DNA of 64,000 nucleotides. Source: Spirosoma radiotolerans. Lineage in GTDB: Bacteria; Bacteroidota; Bacteroidia; Cytophagales; Spirosomataceae. Position 1 is the stretch's first letter. Each line of letters begins with the position of its first letter. The stretch covers positions 186,001 to 250,000 of the forward strand of contig NZ_CP010429.1 in the NCBI RefSeq assembly GCF_000974425.1, read 5' to 3'. Both the position numbers and the translations under genes were made by a program. This document shows positions 1 through 9,587 of this stretch, in pieces. Below the pieces are notes generated by a model. It was not told the origin of the DNA and made no database searches. It saw nothing but the letters and a program-made list of their open reading frames with translations.

Positions 1-1
1 C

Positions 2-2800
2 CAGGGCGTTCCGTCGTTGGCGAGTTTACCCACACCAACGCCTGTTTTTCAGGCAAGTACGTATGCTAGGCAAATGTTCCGGCAGGCTCGTATCGAGTTT
101 GGGAACATTGTCCGCGACCCTTACTTCATTGCCATTTTGCTCGGAGCCGTACTGTTTTTGTTTCTGGATGGCTGGTTTGGGGTAGAAACCTACGGCACGC
201 CGTCGTTGCCCACAACCTATGCCATGCTCGAAGCTCGCAACGGCACGTTTTTCTTCTTTGTGCTGATCGTCCTGATCTTCTACACAGGCGAGGTCGTTCA
301 CCGCGACAAAGTTGTTCATTACGATACAATTGCCGATGCGCTGCCCGTTCCTGACTGGATGAATTACGGAGCCAAGCTGCTGTCCATGATTTACATCTGT
401 CTGTTGCTGTGCGCGCTCATTCTGGTATCCGGCGTCCTAAATCAGACGGTAAAAGGCTATTTTAATTATGAATTCTCGCTCTACTTTCGCGACCTGCTGG
501 GCATTGCCTTTACGCAGTATTTCCAGTTGGTGATGCTGGCCTTTTTCGTGCATACGATGGTCAACCAAAAGTTCGTAGGGCACATTGTCACGCTGGCTGT
601 CTACATTGTTATCTGGGCGGTGCCGCAATTCGCCGACTTCAATTACAAGTTGGCGATCCCGTTTTCGGGTGGGGGTGTCCAGATTTCGGACATGAACGGG
701 TTCGGGCACTATCTGGCCAGTATCGCGTCGTTCCGGCTTTACTGGTATGCCTTTGGTGGCCTACTGCTAGTGCTGGCGCTGTGGTTCTGGAATCGGGGGG
801 CCGACACCAGTTTCAAAGCCCGCTGGCAACTGGCCCGCCAGCGGATGGGCAAAGCTTCGGTGGCGTTGTTTGCCGTGCTTCTTCTTGCCTTTGTGAGTAT
901 GGGTGCCTGGATTTATACGAATGTGAGTGTAAAAAACCGGTACTACTCCATTGATGAACAGCGTGAACGGCAGGCGACATTCGAAAAAACATACCATAAG
1001 TATACCAATGTGCTGCAACCTAAAATCACCAGCGCAAAGGTCAATGTCGATATCTATCCTGATGAGTTCAAGGCGCTTGCATCGGGGGCCTTTGTGATGG
1101 TCAACAAAGGAGATCAACCGATTGATTCATTGTTTCTGACTATTCCGACTGATAATTTTCACCGGCAACTAACGAAGCTAATGGTCGATGGGAAAGCGCC
1201 AAATCTTGTGTTGAACGACACCGAGCTTGGCTATTACATTTATCGGCTGCCCAAACGAATGAATCCCGGCGACTCAGCCCGATTAACTATGGATGTGACG
1301 GGACAATATGTTGGCTTTGCCAATAATGGCGATAGCCGGGATGTGGTTGGCAACGGAACATTTTTTAATGTTAATATCTTCCCCGCTTTTGGCTATAACG
1401 AGGACGACGAGTTGAGCAGTGACAAATACCGGAAAAAATACGGGCTACCAATAAAAGAGTGGACGGTGCCTGCGCAAAATGACCCGCGTGGGTTGCGTGA
1501 TTTCCTGTTTACCAACGACGCCGACTGGGTCACTTTCGAAGGCACCATTTCGACCAACCCCGACCAAACGGCTATCATGCCCGGCGAACTACTGAAAACC
1601 TGGACGAAGAACGGGGCCAACGGAAAACCACGTAAATACTTCCACTATAAACTTCCCGGTTTCTCCGATTATTTTTTCAGCATGTGCTCCGCTAATTATG
1701 CGGTTAAACGCGATAAATGGACTGGGGCCGATGGGCAAACCGTAGCGCTGGAAGTCTATCACCACCCTGGTCACGACAAAAACATCGACCGGTTTATTGC
1801 CAGCATGAAAGCGTCGCTGACGTATTATGTTAAAAACTATGCGCCCTATCCGTATCCGGTATTGCGCGTGCTGGAGTTTCCGCGTTATGCCAGCTTTGCC
1901 CAGTCCTTTCCGACCACCGTTCCGTATTCGGAGGAGTTTGGCTGGGTAGGTGACTTCCACAACCCCAGCAAGACCGACTACGCATTTTACGTGACGGCCC
2001 ACGAGGTGGCGCACCAGTGGTGGGGTCACCAGATCATGCCCAGCCGGACGCGTGGGGCCAACCAGATTTCAGAAACGATGGCGGAGTATTCGGCGCTGAT
2101 GGTGCTTAAGCAGCGGTACGGTGCCGATGCGATGCCGAAGTTTCTGAAATACAGTCTGGATAGTTATCTGCGTGGCCGGTCCAATGAAGACAAATTCGAA
2201 GCCAACATGCTCGATAACGATACACGCGCGTATGTCTGGTATCAGAAGGGGTCGATGCTGATGTATGCTTTGCAGGATTACATTGGCGAAGACCGGGTAA
2301 ACAAAGCCATGAACGACTACATGAAAGCGGCCCGCTTCCGCCAGAAAGCACCCTTTACGACCTCGCTGGAGTGGTACGGATTCCTGAAAGCTGCTACCCC
2401 GGATTCATTAAAGCCCTGGCTGACGGATAATTTCGAGAAACTAACGCTCTATGACAACCGCATTACCAAGGCCGAAGCGAAGTCACTCGGCAACGGCCAG
2501 TACCGAGTTACCTTGCACGTGCGCACAACAACGGAATACTATGACAAAGCGGGCAAAGAAATCAGCAAGGGCAAAGGCCCCGTGATCGCCGACATTGCAG
2601 TGCTGACCGACGACGGTAAAAACAAAGATGGTCTGACGACAAAAGTGCCGCTGCTGCTTCAAAAACGTAGTTTATCACCCGGCGAACACGTGATTGAAGT
2701 GACCGTGAAAGGTAAGCCTGTAAAAGCCGGGATCGACCCCTATAACAAGCTGATCGACCGCGTTTCGGACGATAATCTTGTGAAGGTGGATATGCTTTAA
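2..2800 (+). CDS. ABC-type permease fused to M1 family aminopeptidase (5' partial)
   Basis: The frame is open to the left edge (codon 2-4 is CAG), so this is the 3' part of a longer gene. A TTG at 17 is the first possible start inside the window but is probably internal. Residue numbers below count from that TTG. Residues 1 to about 310 hold roughly six hydrophobic membrane segments of an ABC-2-like permease. The rest is a periplasmic M1 gluzincin domain with zinc motif HEVAHQWWGHQ (HExxH at 662-666) and a downstream SET-AEYSALM block whose glutamate (686) should be the third zinc ligand. The spacing of 19 residues, rather than the classic 18, is what I remember for this Bacteroidota fusion family. 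The usual partner, an ABC ATPase, would lie off the left edge. Role inferred: membrane-tethered peptidase coupled to an ABC exporter; substrate unknown. Confidence 0.9.
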   Translation, partial: QGVPSLASLPTPTPVFQASTYARQMFRQARIEFGNIVRDPYFIAILLGAVLFLFLDGWFGVETYGTPSLPTTYAMLEARNGTFFFFVLIVLIFYTGEVVHRDKVVHYDTIADALPVPDWMNYGAKLLSMIYICLLLCALILVSGVLNQTVKGYFNYEFSLYFRDLLGIAFTQYFQLVMLAFFVHTMVNQKFVGHIVTLAVYIVIWAVPQFADFNYKLAIPFSGGGVQISDMNGFGHYLASIASFRLYWYAFGGLLLVLALWFWNRGADTSFKARWQLARQRMGKASVALFAVLLLAFVSMGAWIYTNVSVKNRYYSIDEQRERQATFEKTYHKYTNVLQPKITSAKVNVDIYPDEFKALASGAFVMVNKGDQPIDSLFLTIPTDNFHRQLTKLMVDGKAPNLVLNDTELGYYIYRLPKRMNPGDSARLTMDVTGQYVGFANNGDSRDVVGNGTFFNVNIFPAFGYNEDDELSSDKYRKKYGLPIKEWTVPAQNDPRGLRDFLFTNDADWVTFEGTISTNPDQTAIMPGELLKTWTKNGANGKPRKYFHYKLPGFSDYFFSMCSANYAVKRDKWTGADGQTVALEVYHHPGHDKNIDRFIASMKASLTYYVKNYAPYPYPVLRVLEFPRYASFAQSFPTTVPYSEEFGWVGDFHNPSKTDYAFYVTAHEVAHQWWGHQIMPSRTRGANQISETMAEYSALMVLKQRYGADAMPKFLKYSLDSYLRGRSNEDKFEANMLDNDTRAYVWYQKGSMLMYALQDYIGEDRVNKAMNDYMKAARFRQKAPFTTSLEWYGFLKAATPDSLKPWLTDNFEKLTLYDNRITKAEAKSLGNGQYRVTLHVRTTTEYYDKAGKEISKGKGPVIADIAVLTDDGKNKDGLTTKVPLLLQKRSLSPGEHVIEVTVKGKPVKAGIDPYNKLIDRVSDDNLVKVDML

Positions 2801-2829
2801 GTAAAGGAGTCAAGTCATTAACTACACCG

Positions 2830-2864
2830 AACGGCCCGCTATTGAATTTGTATAGCGGGCCGTT
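2830..2864 (+). terminator. Hairpin terminator after the M1/permease gene
   Basis: A perfect 12-bp stem (AACGGCCCGCTA at 2830-2841 with its reverse complement at 2853-2864), extendable by one pair inward, has an 11-base loop and is followed by TTTGGG. It lies 30 bases after the stop and ahead of the LysR gene, as expected of an intrinsic terminator, though the T-tract is short. Confidence 0.7.
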
Positions 2865-2939
2865 TGGGTAATCGTCATATTACTGCGTATTTTGGTTTTG
2901 TAAGCTGACTTAACCGGTTATTCAACGTTCAATAGTGCT

Positions 2940-3836
2940 ATGCTCGACTTTCGTCTGAATGTCTTTTACACCGTTGCCAAACGGCTTAGTTTTACCAAAG
3001 CAGCGGCCGAACTGTATGTCACGCAGCCTGCTGTAACAAAGCACATTCAGGAACTTGAACACCAGTTTGGAACGGCCCTTTTCGACCGGCGGGGTAACCA
3101 GATTAGTTTGACTACGGCCGGAAATGTGCTGCTCGGTCATGCCGAAACCATTATGGGCGTTTATCGCCAACTGGAGTTTGACATGAACGCGCTCAAGGGT
3201 GAGTCGGGTGGAACGTTGCGAGTCGGTGCCAGTACGACGGTGGCGCAATATGTGATTCCGCCGGTATTGGCCCGTTTTCGGGAGCAGTCGGCCGATGTGG
3301 CTATCTCGCTGGTGTCGGGGAATACCGAACAGGTCGAGCAGCAATTGCTCAATAATGACATCGATCTCGGTCTGGTTGAAGGCCGGACCCATCATAGCGA
3401 TATTCGGTATACGTCCTTCGTGAAAGATGAACTTGTGCTCATTTGCCGGGCCGACCATCCGCTGGCCGACCGGGACGAGATTACACTGGCCGAACTTCGA
3501 ACGGTCCCCATCGTGCTTCGCGAACGGGGCTCCGGCTCACTTGAAGTCATCGAACATGCCCTGCGGGGTGTAGGACTGAAACTTACGGATTTAACGATCG
3601 ACATGCACCTAGGCAGCACTGAGAGTATCAAGTCATACCTTGGAAGTTCGCGCTGTATGGCCTTTGTTTCTGTTTTTGCCGTGCAGCATGAACTTCAGGC
3701 GGGCAGCCTCAAAATTCTTGACGTACAGGGGCTTTCCATTCAACGCGACTTTTATTCCATTCAGTTGCAGGGGGTTAGCGAGGGGCTGGCCGATACCTTC
3801 ATGCGCTTTGCCCGCCAACATTACCGGCGGGGTTAA
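2940..3836 (+). CDS. LysR family transcriptional regulator
   Basis: 298 residues, the normal length for the family. Residues 1-60 form the winged HTH (FYTVAKRLSFTKAAAELYVTQPAVTKHIQELE, written here only as the diagnostic pattern S-F-T-K-A-A-x-x-L-x-V-T-Q-P-A-V). About 88-295 is the two-lobed type 2 periplasmic-binding-fold effector domain, opening at GTLRVGASTT. The ligand cannot be read from the sequence; the style resembles CysB/CbbR-like members. It follows a terminator, so it has its own promoter. It converges on the polytopic membrane gene with only 36 bases between stops, so no divergent target is visible on its right, and the target may be elsewhere. Confidence 0.93.
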   Translation: MLDFRLNVFYTVAKRLSFTKAAAELYVTQPAVTKHIQELEHQFGTALFDRRGNQISLTTAGNVLLGHAETIMGVYRQLEFDMNALKGESGGTLRVGASTTVAQYVIPPVLARFREQSADVAISLVSGNTEQVEQQLLNNDIDLGLVEGRTHHSDIRYTSFVKDELVLICRADHPLADRDEITLAELRTVPIVLRERGSGSLEVIEHALRGVGLKLTDLTIDMHLGSTESIKSYLGSSRCMAFVSVFAVQHELQAGSLKILDVQGLSIQRDFYSIQLQGVSEGLADTFMRFARQHYRRG

Positions 3837-3872
3837 AAGGTGCAATTCTAAGTCAGCTGGCCCGGTTCGGCG

Positions 3873-5624
3873 CTAGTTCACTCTGTATAGCCAGATTTTC
3901 CAATAGCTTTCTGTATTGGTAAAGATGCTTTCCAGGTGAAGCCCGTTTTGGGCCGCATTGCCAATCGGTACCGCCGAGATAATGTACTGACCACCCAGTG
4001 ACTTTAAGGCGCCGGTATCTAACTGAAGGTGATTGAGCGCCGGGTGCTGCGTTTTCCCGAACAAGTAATTCATGCCCAGCTCAGCCGTATAGAGATACAC
4101 CCGGCAGGCATACGCATCATAATACACGCGCATCTGCCGCGTACCTTTCGTCAGTTCGGTTGCGATGATTTTTCGGAAAGCGTGTTTGTACGGAAGAGGG
4201 TAGTTGTTCTGGTAACTATCCAGCGTGTAGAATCCGTTGAATTGCGCCACCGACGGATGCATGCCGAGGCAAATGACCCGGTAGTCAGATTGCGGTTTGC
4301 CAATGTGGTTGCGAATCTGGGCGAACTGCTTTTCGGCGAAAAAGGCCCGAAAGGAGGGGTGTTGCGCTTCAGACACGTAGCCTGTCATTTTGCCTACGTT
4401 AATGCGCCATTCCTTATTGGCAATAACCATCAGCACAAACTGACCCACCACAAAGAGGTATACCCAGCGGCTATTGGCCCGCCATTGCCGCAAAGCCATA
4501 GCGAACAGAAGAAACCAGAGGGTCGGCAGAAGAAAATAAAACCGGTCGAACTGAAATACGCGAAACTTGATTCCTAGCGAGCTATCGCCCAGCCAAACGA
4601 CCCAGTAATGGTAAAGCCCGTGAATCAGGCAAATGATGCCCGCCAGCATGGGCAAGCCAATGAGCCAGTTCATGGCGGGCTTATCCTGTTTACGGTAAGC
4701 TCGCCACGTACCCAGCCCGGCAACGACTAAAATGCCCAGCGTGAAGAAAGCGCCCGTGTTGAACATGGGCCAGACAAATAAATCGGCGCTTCGGCGGAGG
4801 CTGTCGACGAGTTTCATGGAGCGCAACTGGCTGTAGTCGAACTCGACCCGTTGTGAAATGTAGGTCTGGTTGATGAATCCGTAAATCAATTCCCACTCGC
4901 TACCGATGTACAGCGCCGAAAGCAGGAACAAACCCACTACATAGCCCCAGTTAACCTGCCGCGACTGGAGCATGGCTACCAGCCCGAGAATACCCAGTGC
5001 AATACAAATGAATAAGCCCGCCCAAACGAAAAAAGAGTAAAATGGGAAAAGCAGAATAATGAGCCAATCGCTCGGGCGATCCTGTTTTTTCAACAGGTTC
5101 AGGAAGGCGAACAACAGCAGCGGTTGCCCCGTAACCGAAGCGCCGTGAACGATGTAGCAGGGAACCAGCGCAAACAGAAACGCGATGGCTACGCGGGTGA
5201 GCGCCCAGTGCGTTTCGGGCAAGATGTGCTTTTTCAGCAACAGGTACATGCCCAGAAACCCAATGCCGTGAACGGCCGTAAAGTTGACAATCTGGGCGGA
5301 ATAAGGCGGTAGCAGGTAAAAGGAAAGCACTTCGAAATTGAGTCCCGTTCGGAAAGCCGAGCGCGGAATTCCGCTGAATGAGGTAGCCGCATCGGGGCTG
5401 CTACTCATCATGTTCGGAATGATCGTGTTCAGATCGAAGTTGAACGCGGTATTGGTAATCTTGAGCAGATACAGGTAAAGGAAATCACTATCCAGGTTAT
5501 CGTGGATCGTTAAGTGGGCGCCTTCGCCGAGCCAGACGTACGGGAAAACGTAGAGCGCCAACAACCCAATGGCAATGAGAAGATACGTTTTTTCGGTCGT
5601 TGAGGTCGCGAAACGGGCTGGCAT
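3873..5624 (-). CDS. Polytopic membrane protein, DUF6044/YkoS-like
   Basis: 583 residues with about ten hydrophobic membrane segments between residues 15 and 430, then a soluble C-terminal domain of about 150 residues. The early loop (GEGAHLTIHDNLDSDFLY, then SGIPRS) and the tail block (GMHPSVAQFNGFYTLDSYQ) match my memory of DUF6044, the family of Bacillus YkoS. That family has glycosyltransferase-C-like topology and no proven function. The acidic HDNLDSD loop after the first helix is where GT-C enzymes carry their catalytic acid, so a lipid-linked sugar transferase is a reasonable but unproven guess. It is divergent from the M28 peptidase gene (105 bases between starts) and convergent with LysR. 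Confidence 0.75.
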   Translation of the reverse strand: MPARFATSTTEKTYLLIAIGLLALYVFPYVWLGEGAHLTIHDNLDSDFLYLYLLKITNTAFNFDLNTIIPNMMSSSPDAATSFSGIPRSAFRTGLNFEVLSFYLLPPYSAQIVNFTAVHGIGFLGMYLLLKKHILPETHWALTRVAIAFLFALVPCYIVHGASVTGQPLLLFAFLNLLKKQDRPSDWLIILLFPFYSFFVWAGLFICIALGILGLVAMLQSRQVNWGYVVGLFLLSALYIGSEWELIYGFINQTYISQRVEFDYSQLRSMKLVDSLRRSADLFVWPMFNTGAFFTLGILVVAGLGTWRAYRKQDKPAMNWLIGLPMLAGIICLIHGLYHYWVVWLGDSSLGIKFRVFQFDRFYFLLPTLWFLLFAMALRQWRANSRWVYLFVVGQFVLMVIANKEWRINVGKMTGYVSEAQHPSFRAFFAEKQFAQIRNHIGKPQSDYRVICLGMHPSVAQFNGFYTLDSYQNNYPLPYKHAFRKIIATELTKGTRQMRVYYDAYACRVYLYTAELGMNYLFGKTQHPALNHLQLDTGALKSLGGQYIISAVPIGNAAQNGLHLESIFTNTESYWKIWLYRVN

Positions 5625-5702
5625 AGGTTCGTAAAAAGAGCAGCGAAAATACAGAAATTCGCTGACATCCCTGGAAAGCCCGTAAGCCGTTCAGGAATTT
5701 CG

Positions 5703-5710
5703 TACTTTTA
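5703..5710 (+). promoter_or_regulatory. Possible Bacteroidota -7 element for the M28 gene
   Basis: TACTTTTA matches seven of eight positions of the Bacteroidota sigma-A -7 consensus TAnnTTTG and sits 20 bases before the ATG. The matching -33 TTTG is not clear, so this is weak. Confidence 0.25.
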
Positions 5711-5729
5711 CACAGTCAACTCAATTATT

Positions 5730-7286
5730 ATGCGGTCATCGATCATCGTTCCTTTTTTAGCGGGCCTGCTAGTCGTTACCAGTTCGATACAGGCACAAAA
5801 CCACCCTGTTCAACGTAGTTCTTCCAAGGCGAAAACAACCAATTCAGCCGCTCAATTACCAGAGTTTAGTCTGTCTCGTGCCGAGGTCGAAGCCCACATC
5901 CGGTTTCTGGCATCTGATGAGTTACAGGGCCGTAAAGTAGGTGAGCCGGGCAACTGGATTGCGGCTCGGTACATTGCTGAACAGTTCCGACAACTGGGGT
6001 TAAAACCGGCCGGTACGATTGCCAACAAGCCTGACTATTTGCAGCCTATTGACCTGGAACGCGTCAAAGCGGCCAGTTCGGCTACGATGCTGGTTGGGAA
6101 AGATACCCTGCACCTTGGCAAAGAACTGGTCGTGATGGCTGGTGGCCCGACCAACCTTTCGGGCGAAGTCGTCTACGTAGGGTACGGCCTGACCGATGGT
6201 GAGGATGGCTACAAGGGGCGCGATGTGAAAGGTCGGATTCTGGTAGCGCAGGGCGGGTCGCCCGATGCTAAAAGTCCCCGTGAGATTTTTAGCGCATCGG
6301 CAGCGAAACGCAAACTTGCGGGTGAGAAAGGGGCGGCTGCCCTTATTGAGCTGTACAGCGAATCCATTCCCTGGGGATTTGTCAATCAGTATTTTAACCG
6401 CGAACAACTGGCTATTCCAACAAATGGAGAGACAGCTGCGCCTGTCGCACATTTGTGGGTTAACAATGCTAATAACAAGTACAAACAGCTTAAAGAGGCT
6501 GGGCAAACGATTACACTTCAGACCTCGGGACGGCTGCGCACCTCGGCCTTGTCAGCGAATGTAGCCGGAATTATTGAAGGCACTGATCCCAAACTTAAAG
6601 ACGAGTATGTTGTGCTGTCGGCTCACTTCGACCATATTGGTGTTGGCAAAGCGAGTGGAACACCGTATCAACCCAGCGATAGTATTTTCAACGGAACGCG
6701 GGATAATGCCATGGGAACGGCGGCTATTCTGGAAGCCGCCAAAACGCTGTCACTGCAACGCCCCAAACGGTCGGTGCTGGTATTGGCCCTAACGGGTGAA
6801 GAAGCCGGTACACTCGGAAGCCGCTTCTATGCTGAACACCCATTAGTACCGCTTAAACAAACAATTTTCGATCTTAACACCGACGGAGCAGGCTACAACG
6901 ACACCACCATTGTCTCGGTCATCGGTCTGGAACGGACGGGTGCAAAAAACGAAATTGAAACGGCGGCTAAAGCCTTCGGGCTGGGTGTTTTTGCTGAACC
7001 GGCTCCTGAACAGGGATTGTTTGACCGGTCAGACAATGTACATTTTGCCGCTAAAGGAATACCGGCTCCTACGTTTTCGGCAGGTTTCAAAGCCTTCGAT
7101 GAAGCCATTGGTAAATATTACCACCAGGCCATCGACAACCCCGAAAGTCTGGATTTCGGCTATACCCTTCGCTATTGCCAGGCTTATGCCTATGCCGCCC
7201 GGTTGATCGCTAACCGGGCAACACGCCCGCAATGGTCGGCGGGCGATAAGTATGAAGCGGCCGGAAAAGCATTGTATGGCCAGTAG
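5730..7286 (+). CDS. Secreted M28 family zinc peptidase with PA domain
   Basis: 518 residues. Residues 1-22 are a signal peptide ending in SIQAQ. About 50-110 is an N-terminal helical segment (HIRFLASDELQGRKVG), 115-260 holds a protease-associated (PA) insertion, and 275-500 is the M28 catalytic fold. All zinc ligands and the base are present: H299 (SAHFDH), D325 (RDNAMG), the base E357 and ligand E358 (TGEEAG), D385 (NTDGAG) and H438 (DNVHFA). It therefore should be an active exported aminopeptidase or carboxypeptidase; the exact substrate cannot be inferred. The start is supported by the signal peptide. It is a single gene, divergent from the DUF6044-like gene. Confidence 0.93.
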   Translation: MRSSIIVPFLAGLLVVTSSIQAQNHPVQRSSSKAKTTNSAAQLPEFSLSRAEVEAHIRFLASDELQGRKVGEPGNWIAARYIAEQFRQLGLKPAGTIANKPDYLQPIDLERVKAASSATMLVGKDTLHLGKELVVMAGGPTNLSGEVVYVGYGLTDGEDGYKGRDVKGRILVAQGGSPDAKSPREIFSASAAKRKLAGEKGAAALIELYSESIPWGFVNQYFNREQLAIPTNGETAAPVAHLWVNNANNKYKQLKEAGQTITLQTSGRLRTSALSANVAGIIEGTDPKLKDEYVVLSAHFDHIGVGKASGTPYQPSDSIFNGTRDNAMGTAAILEAAKTLSLQRPKRSVLVLALTGEEAGTLGSRFYAEHPLVPLKQTIFDLNTDGAGYNDTTIVSVIGLERTGAKNEIETAAKAFGLGVFAEPAPEQGLFDRSDNVHFAAKGIPAPTFSAGFKAFDEAIGKYYHQAIDNPESLDFGYTLRYCQAYAYAARLIANRATRPQWSAGDKYEAAGKALYGQ

Positions 7287-7414
7287 GCTCTTCGGCCGAT
7301 ATGCTTTTATGATGAGGCAGGCGACCACTGTTTATCCGGGCTAAACGCCGATTATCATACCGGAAAACTAAACAGGCCATCCCAACGTTTATTCAGTATT
7401 AACAAGACTCTGCT

Positions 7415-7648
7415 ATGTTGTTCAAATATTTGTTCATCATCACGATGGTTATCCTCTTCGTACCGCCGGTACGTCGATTTGTGTTTTATCTGCTGGTTGG
7501 TCGTCAACTGGTGAAAGAGCAAAAAAGGCAGGGTGATGTGCGTGGAGGTCGTCGGGAAGGGGAGGTTCGAGTCGATAATGTTCAGAAGAAAGACGGTAGT
7601 TACCCCTTCAAAGGTGGCGAATACGTCGATTACGAAGAAGTCAAGTAG
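7415..7648 (+). CDS. DUF4834 family small membrane protein
   Basis: 77 residues. There is one N-terminal membrane helix (about 3-25), a basic stretch, and the terminal GGEYVDYEEVK block that I recognise from DUF4834, a Bacteroidetes-restricted family of unknown function. It starts 128 bases after the M28 stop. Its TAG stop (7646-7648) lies inside the left arm of a long perfect hairpin, so transcript end and stop codon overlap. Confidence 0.75.
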   Translation: MLFKYLFIITMVILFVPPVRRFVFYLLVGRQLVKEQKRQGDVRGGRREGEVRVDNVQKKDGSYPFKGGEYVDYEEVK

Positions 7649-7723
7649 ATTCTGTTTATACATGAAAATGCCCGGCAATGTGCTATACGTTGCCGGGCAT
7701 TTTCATGTATAAACAGAATCTAC
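7645..7723. repeat. Perfect 34-bp inverted repeat, terminator-like
   Basis: The left arm 7645-7678 and right arm 7690-7723 are exact reverse complements over 34 bases, with an 11-base loop. The inner part (TGCCCGGCAA / TTGCCGGGCA) followed by TTTT looks like an ordinary terminator. The outer 20 or so pairs go far beyond what termination needs. The left arm begins on the DUF4834 stop codon. The arms being identical over AT-rich sequence suggests recent duplication-inversion, a palindromic element, or an assembly fold-back. Confidence 0.9.
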
Positions 7724-7890
7724 TACGAATGAAACGTATTGAACGGTCAGATTTTTCTTCGTTTACGATTAACAGGTAAAGAAGCTTGTTCTATTTACTG
7801 GTTCAATCTCAGAAAAGGTTAAACTAGTGCTAATGGGTTCACGTCTTTTGTTGCTAACGCAGGGACTTGGAAAGATTTAAACAGGCTTTT

Positions 7891-8676
7891 TTAATTCAAG
7901 TTTAGCCCCACAGTAATTCCCAGCCAGGGCTTGTTCTGATAAATCCAGAGGCTTCGGTTGCTGTCGGTAATCGACTCGATACCCACTGCCAGACCCGCCG
8001 AAAAGTTCGAGAAACTAAAAGTGGTGTTCAGGCCGTAGTTCAGTCCCAGTGCCTGGTAGTCGTCTTGCACTCGGCCCAGTGTACTAAAGGAGGTAATGGT
8101 GGCGGGAGCAAAACATAAAAAGCCGCCCATCCCTATACTGAAGGTAGAGATTTCGGAACGCTGGTTGTGCCTAAAATAAACCGTTCGATAGCGGCCCAGA
8201 TCGTAACGTTCGCCAATGTAAATGCCTACGTTCAGCTTGTCTTCCAGTTGCCCCGGCTGATTGGCCGTTCGAAACCGGTATTTAAAGGGTAGTGTAAATA
8301 AGTCAATGTCAATTGCCGTGGTCTGATAGCGAAACCAGGGACTCTTCTCCTCGATCTTATTCAGCGACGGATTATAATGTAGAAAAAATACCGCCAGCGA
8401 GTCCGACTGGTCAATCGTATTGGGATCGCCATCGGGCGGAGGCAGGGTTTCAGATAAAAGTTCAGCGTAGAGCGTGTCGGCCCGCTCATACAAAGCTGCC
8501 TTAACCCGCTGGGACAGTATTTTTGCTTTTACGCCCCCCTTTTTCGTGTATGAATACATCGTCTGGTGGCGCGGAATCTGAAATATTTGATTGAGAGCGG
8601 TGGTATCGTTGCGCTGGCGGATGCTAGCACACGAACAGGCTACGAATAGGACAATCAGGTAAAGGGTGTTTTTCAT
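7891..8676 (-). CDS. Lipoprotein of unknown function, probable outer-membrane beta protein
   Basis: 261 residues. The N-terminus has a hydrophobic stretch followed by VACSCAS, a lipobox-like site, so it is probably lipidated. The C-terminal half is rich in alternating aromatic strands (GIYIGERYDLGRYRTVYF, FSFSNFSAGLAVGIES, WLGITVGLNLN) and ends in an asparagine rather than an aromatic residue, suggesting a small beta structure in the envelope. I do not recognise the family. The gene is isolated; an inverted repeat lies just upstream. Confidence 0.75.
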   Translation of the reverse strand: MKNTLYLIVLFVACSCASIRQRNDTTALNQIFQIPRHQTMYSYTKKGGVKAKILSQRVKAALYERADTLYAELLSETLPPPDGDPNTIDQSDSLAVFFLHYNPSLNKIEEKSPWFRYQTTAIDIDLFTLPFKYRFRTANQPGQLEDKLNVGIYIGERYDLGRYRTVYFRHNQRSEISTFSIGMGGFLCFAPATITSFSTLGRVQDDYQALGLNYGLNTTFSFSNFSAGLAVGIESITDSNRSLWIYQNKPWLGITVGLNLN

Positions 8677-8702
8677 CGTTGAGTTGCGGTTTTACTCATA
8701 AC

Positions 8703-8721
8703 CCAAAATCAGTCATTTTGG
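8703..8721. promoter_or_regulatory. Inverted repeat upstream of the lipoprotein gene
   Basis: CCAAAAT and ATTTTGG are separated by five bases, 26 bases before the start of the leftward gene. It could be an operator or part of a promoter (the leftward strand reads TGATTTTGG, near the -7 consensus). Confidence 0.35.
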
Positions 8722-9146
8722 CTAGGCTGCTTTAGCTAGTGACCTTCCCCTATGCTTTTTCCTTATCAACGTGCGAATGTCGTCCGTTACACGCTCGATG
8801 TAGGCTACTAATTGAGCAGGACAACTAGTAACATGTCAGCGGTTTTGTGAGATACTAGTACTTCATTTTCTGTTTTCTTCAATAAGCCATTTGTAATCGA
8901 TTTAAGTAGAGTAGTAGGTTCAAAATGCCTACCGTGTCTTCTAACCCGTTACTCTACCTGGTAAGATACGTAGTTATCCGCTGTTGTGGCCACCCCCTTT
9001 GGTTTACCTTTGGACCACTGCTGCTGCCCTTAAGCGAAGCCCACAGGAGTGGCCTGGTTTTGCTGGGCCATTTTCGTTGATCCAAGCGGTTATGGGCGTT
9101 TGATCAACGGACACTAAAGTGTTACTCAACCACAAATGAAACAGTT
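8722..9146. other. Intergenic, nothing recognised
   Basis: This stretch between divergent genes contains no credible coding frame or RNA gene. It has several stops in all frames and no repeat I could follow. Confidence 0.5.
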
Positions 9147-9587
9147 ATGAAATGGCTAGCCTGGTTTCTGGAAGATAAGCCAGGTCCGGTGGGTAAGCTC
9201 CAAGTGGATGCTCCAGAACCACTGGACCAGCCCCCACCTAAGAAGTGGATGATTTGGGTCGCTATCCTACTGGGTATTGCCTGCTGGGAGGTGGGCTTGC
9301 TGTGGGTATTTGCTGAATGGCCCTCGCTGAGAGGTAGTCAATGGCTACTCAAGTTGGGCGGCTTGAGTCTGTACGGATGGGCCAGCTATCGCGTGAGCGC
9401 TAAGCCTGATTACACCAATCTGGGCTGGTGGGGCGGTCTACTGGATAATCCCTTTCGGAGCTCGGACAATGTCAACCGCTGGCTATTTTATCTTCAGGTG
9501 CTTTTGGTACCAGGCCAGTTGATGGCTTACAGCTTTGTGATGGGCTGGGTCATCTTCGACCAACTGACCAGGAAGCTTAACTCATAG
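9147..9587 (+). CDS. Small membrane protein of unknown function
   Basis: 146 residues, tryptophan rich. A charged and proline-rich cytoplasmic head (1-32) is followed by three hydrophobic segments (about 34-55, 66-82, 112-135). No family is recognised. The coding look (regular aromatic helices, sensible codons, ATG start) supports a real gene, but there is no homology argument. Confidence 0.55.
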   Translation: MKWLAWFLEDKPGPVGKLQVDAPEPLDQPPPKKWMIWVAILLGIACWEVGLLWVFAEWPSLRGSQWLLKLGGLSLYGWASYRVSAKPDYTNLGWWGGLLDNPFRSSDNVNRWLFYLQVLLVPGQLMAYSFVMGWVIFDQLTRKLNS

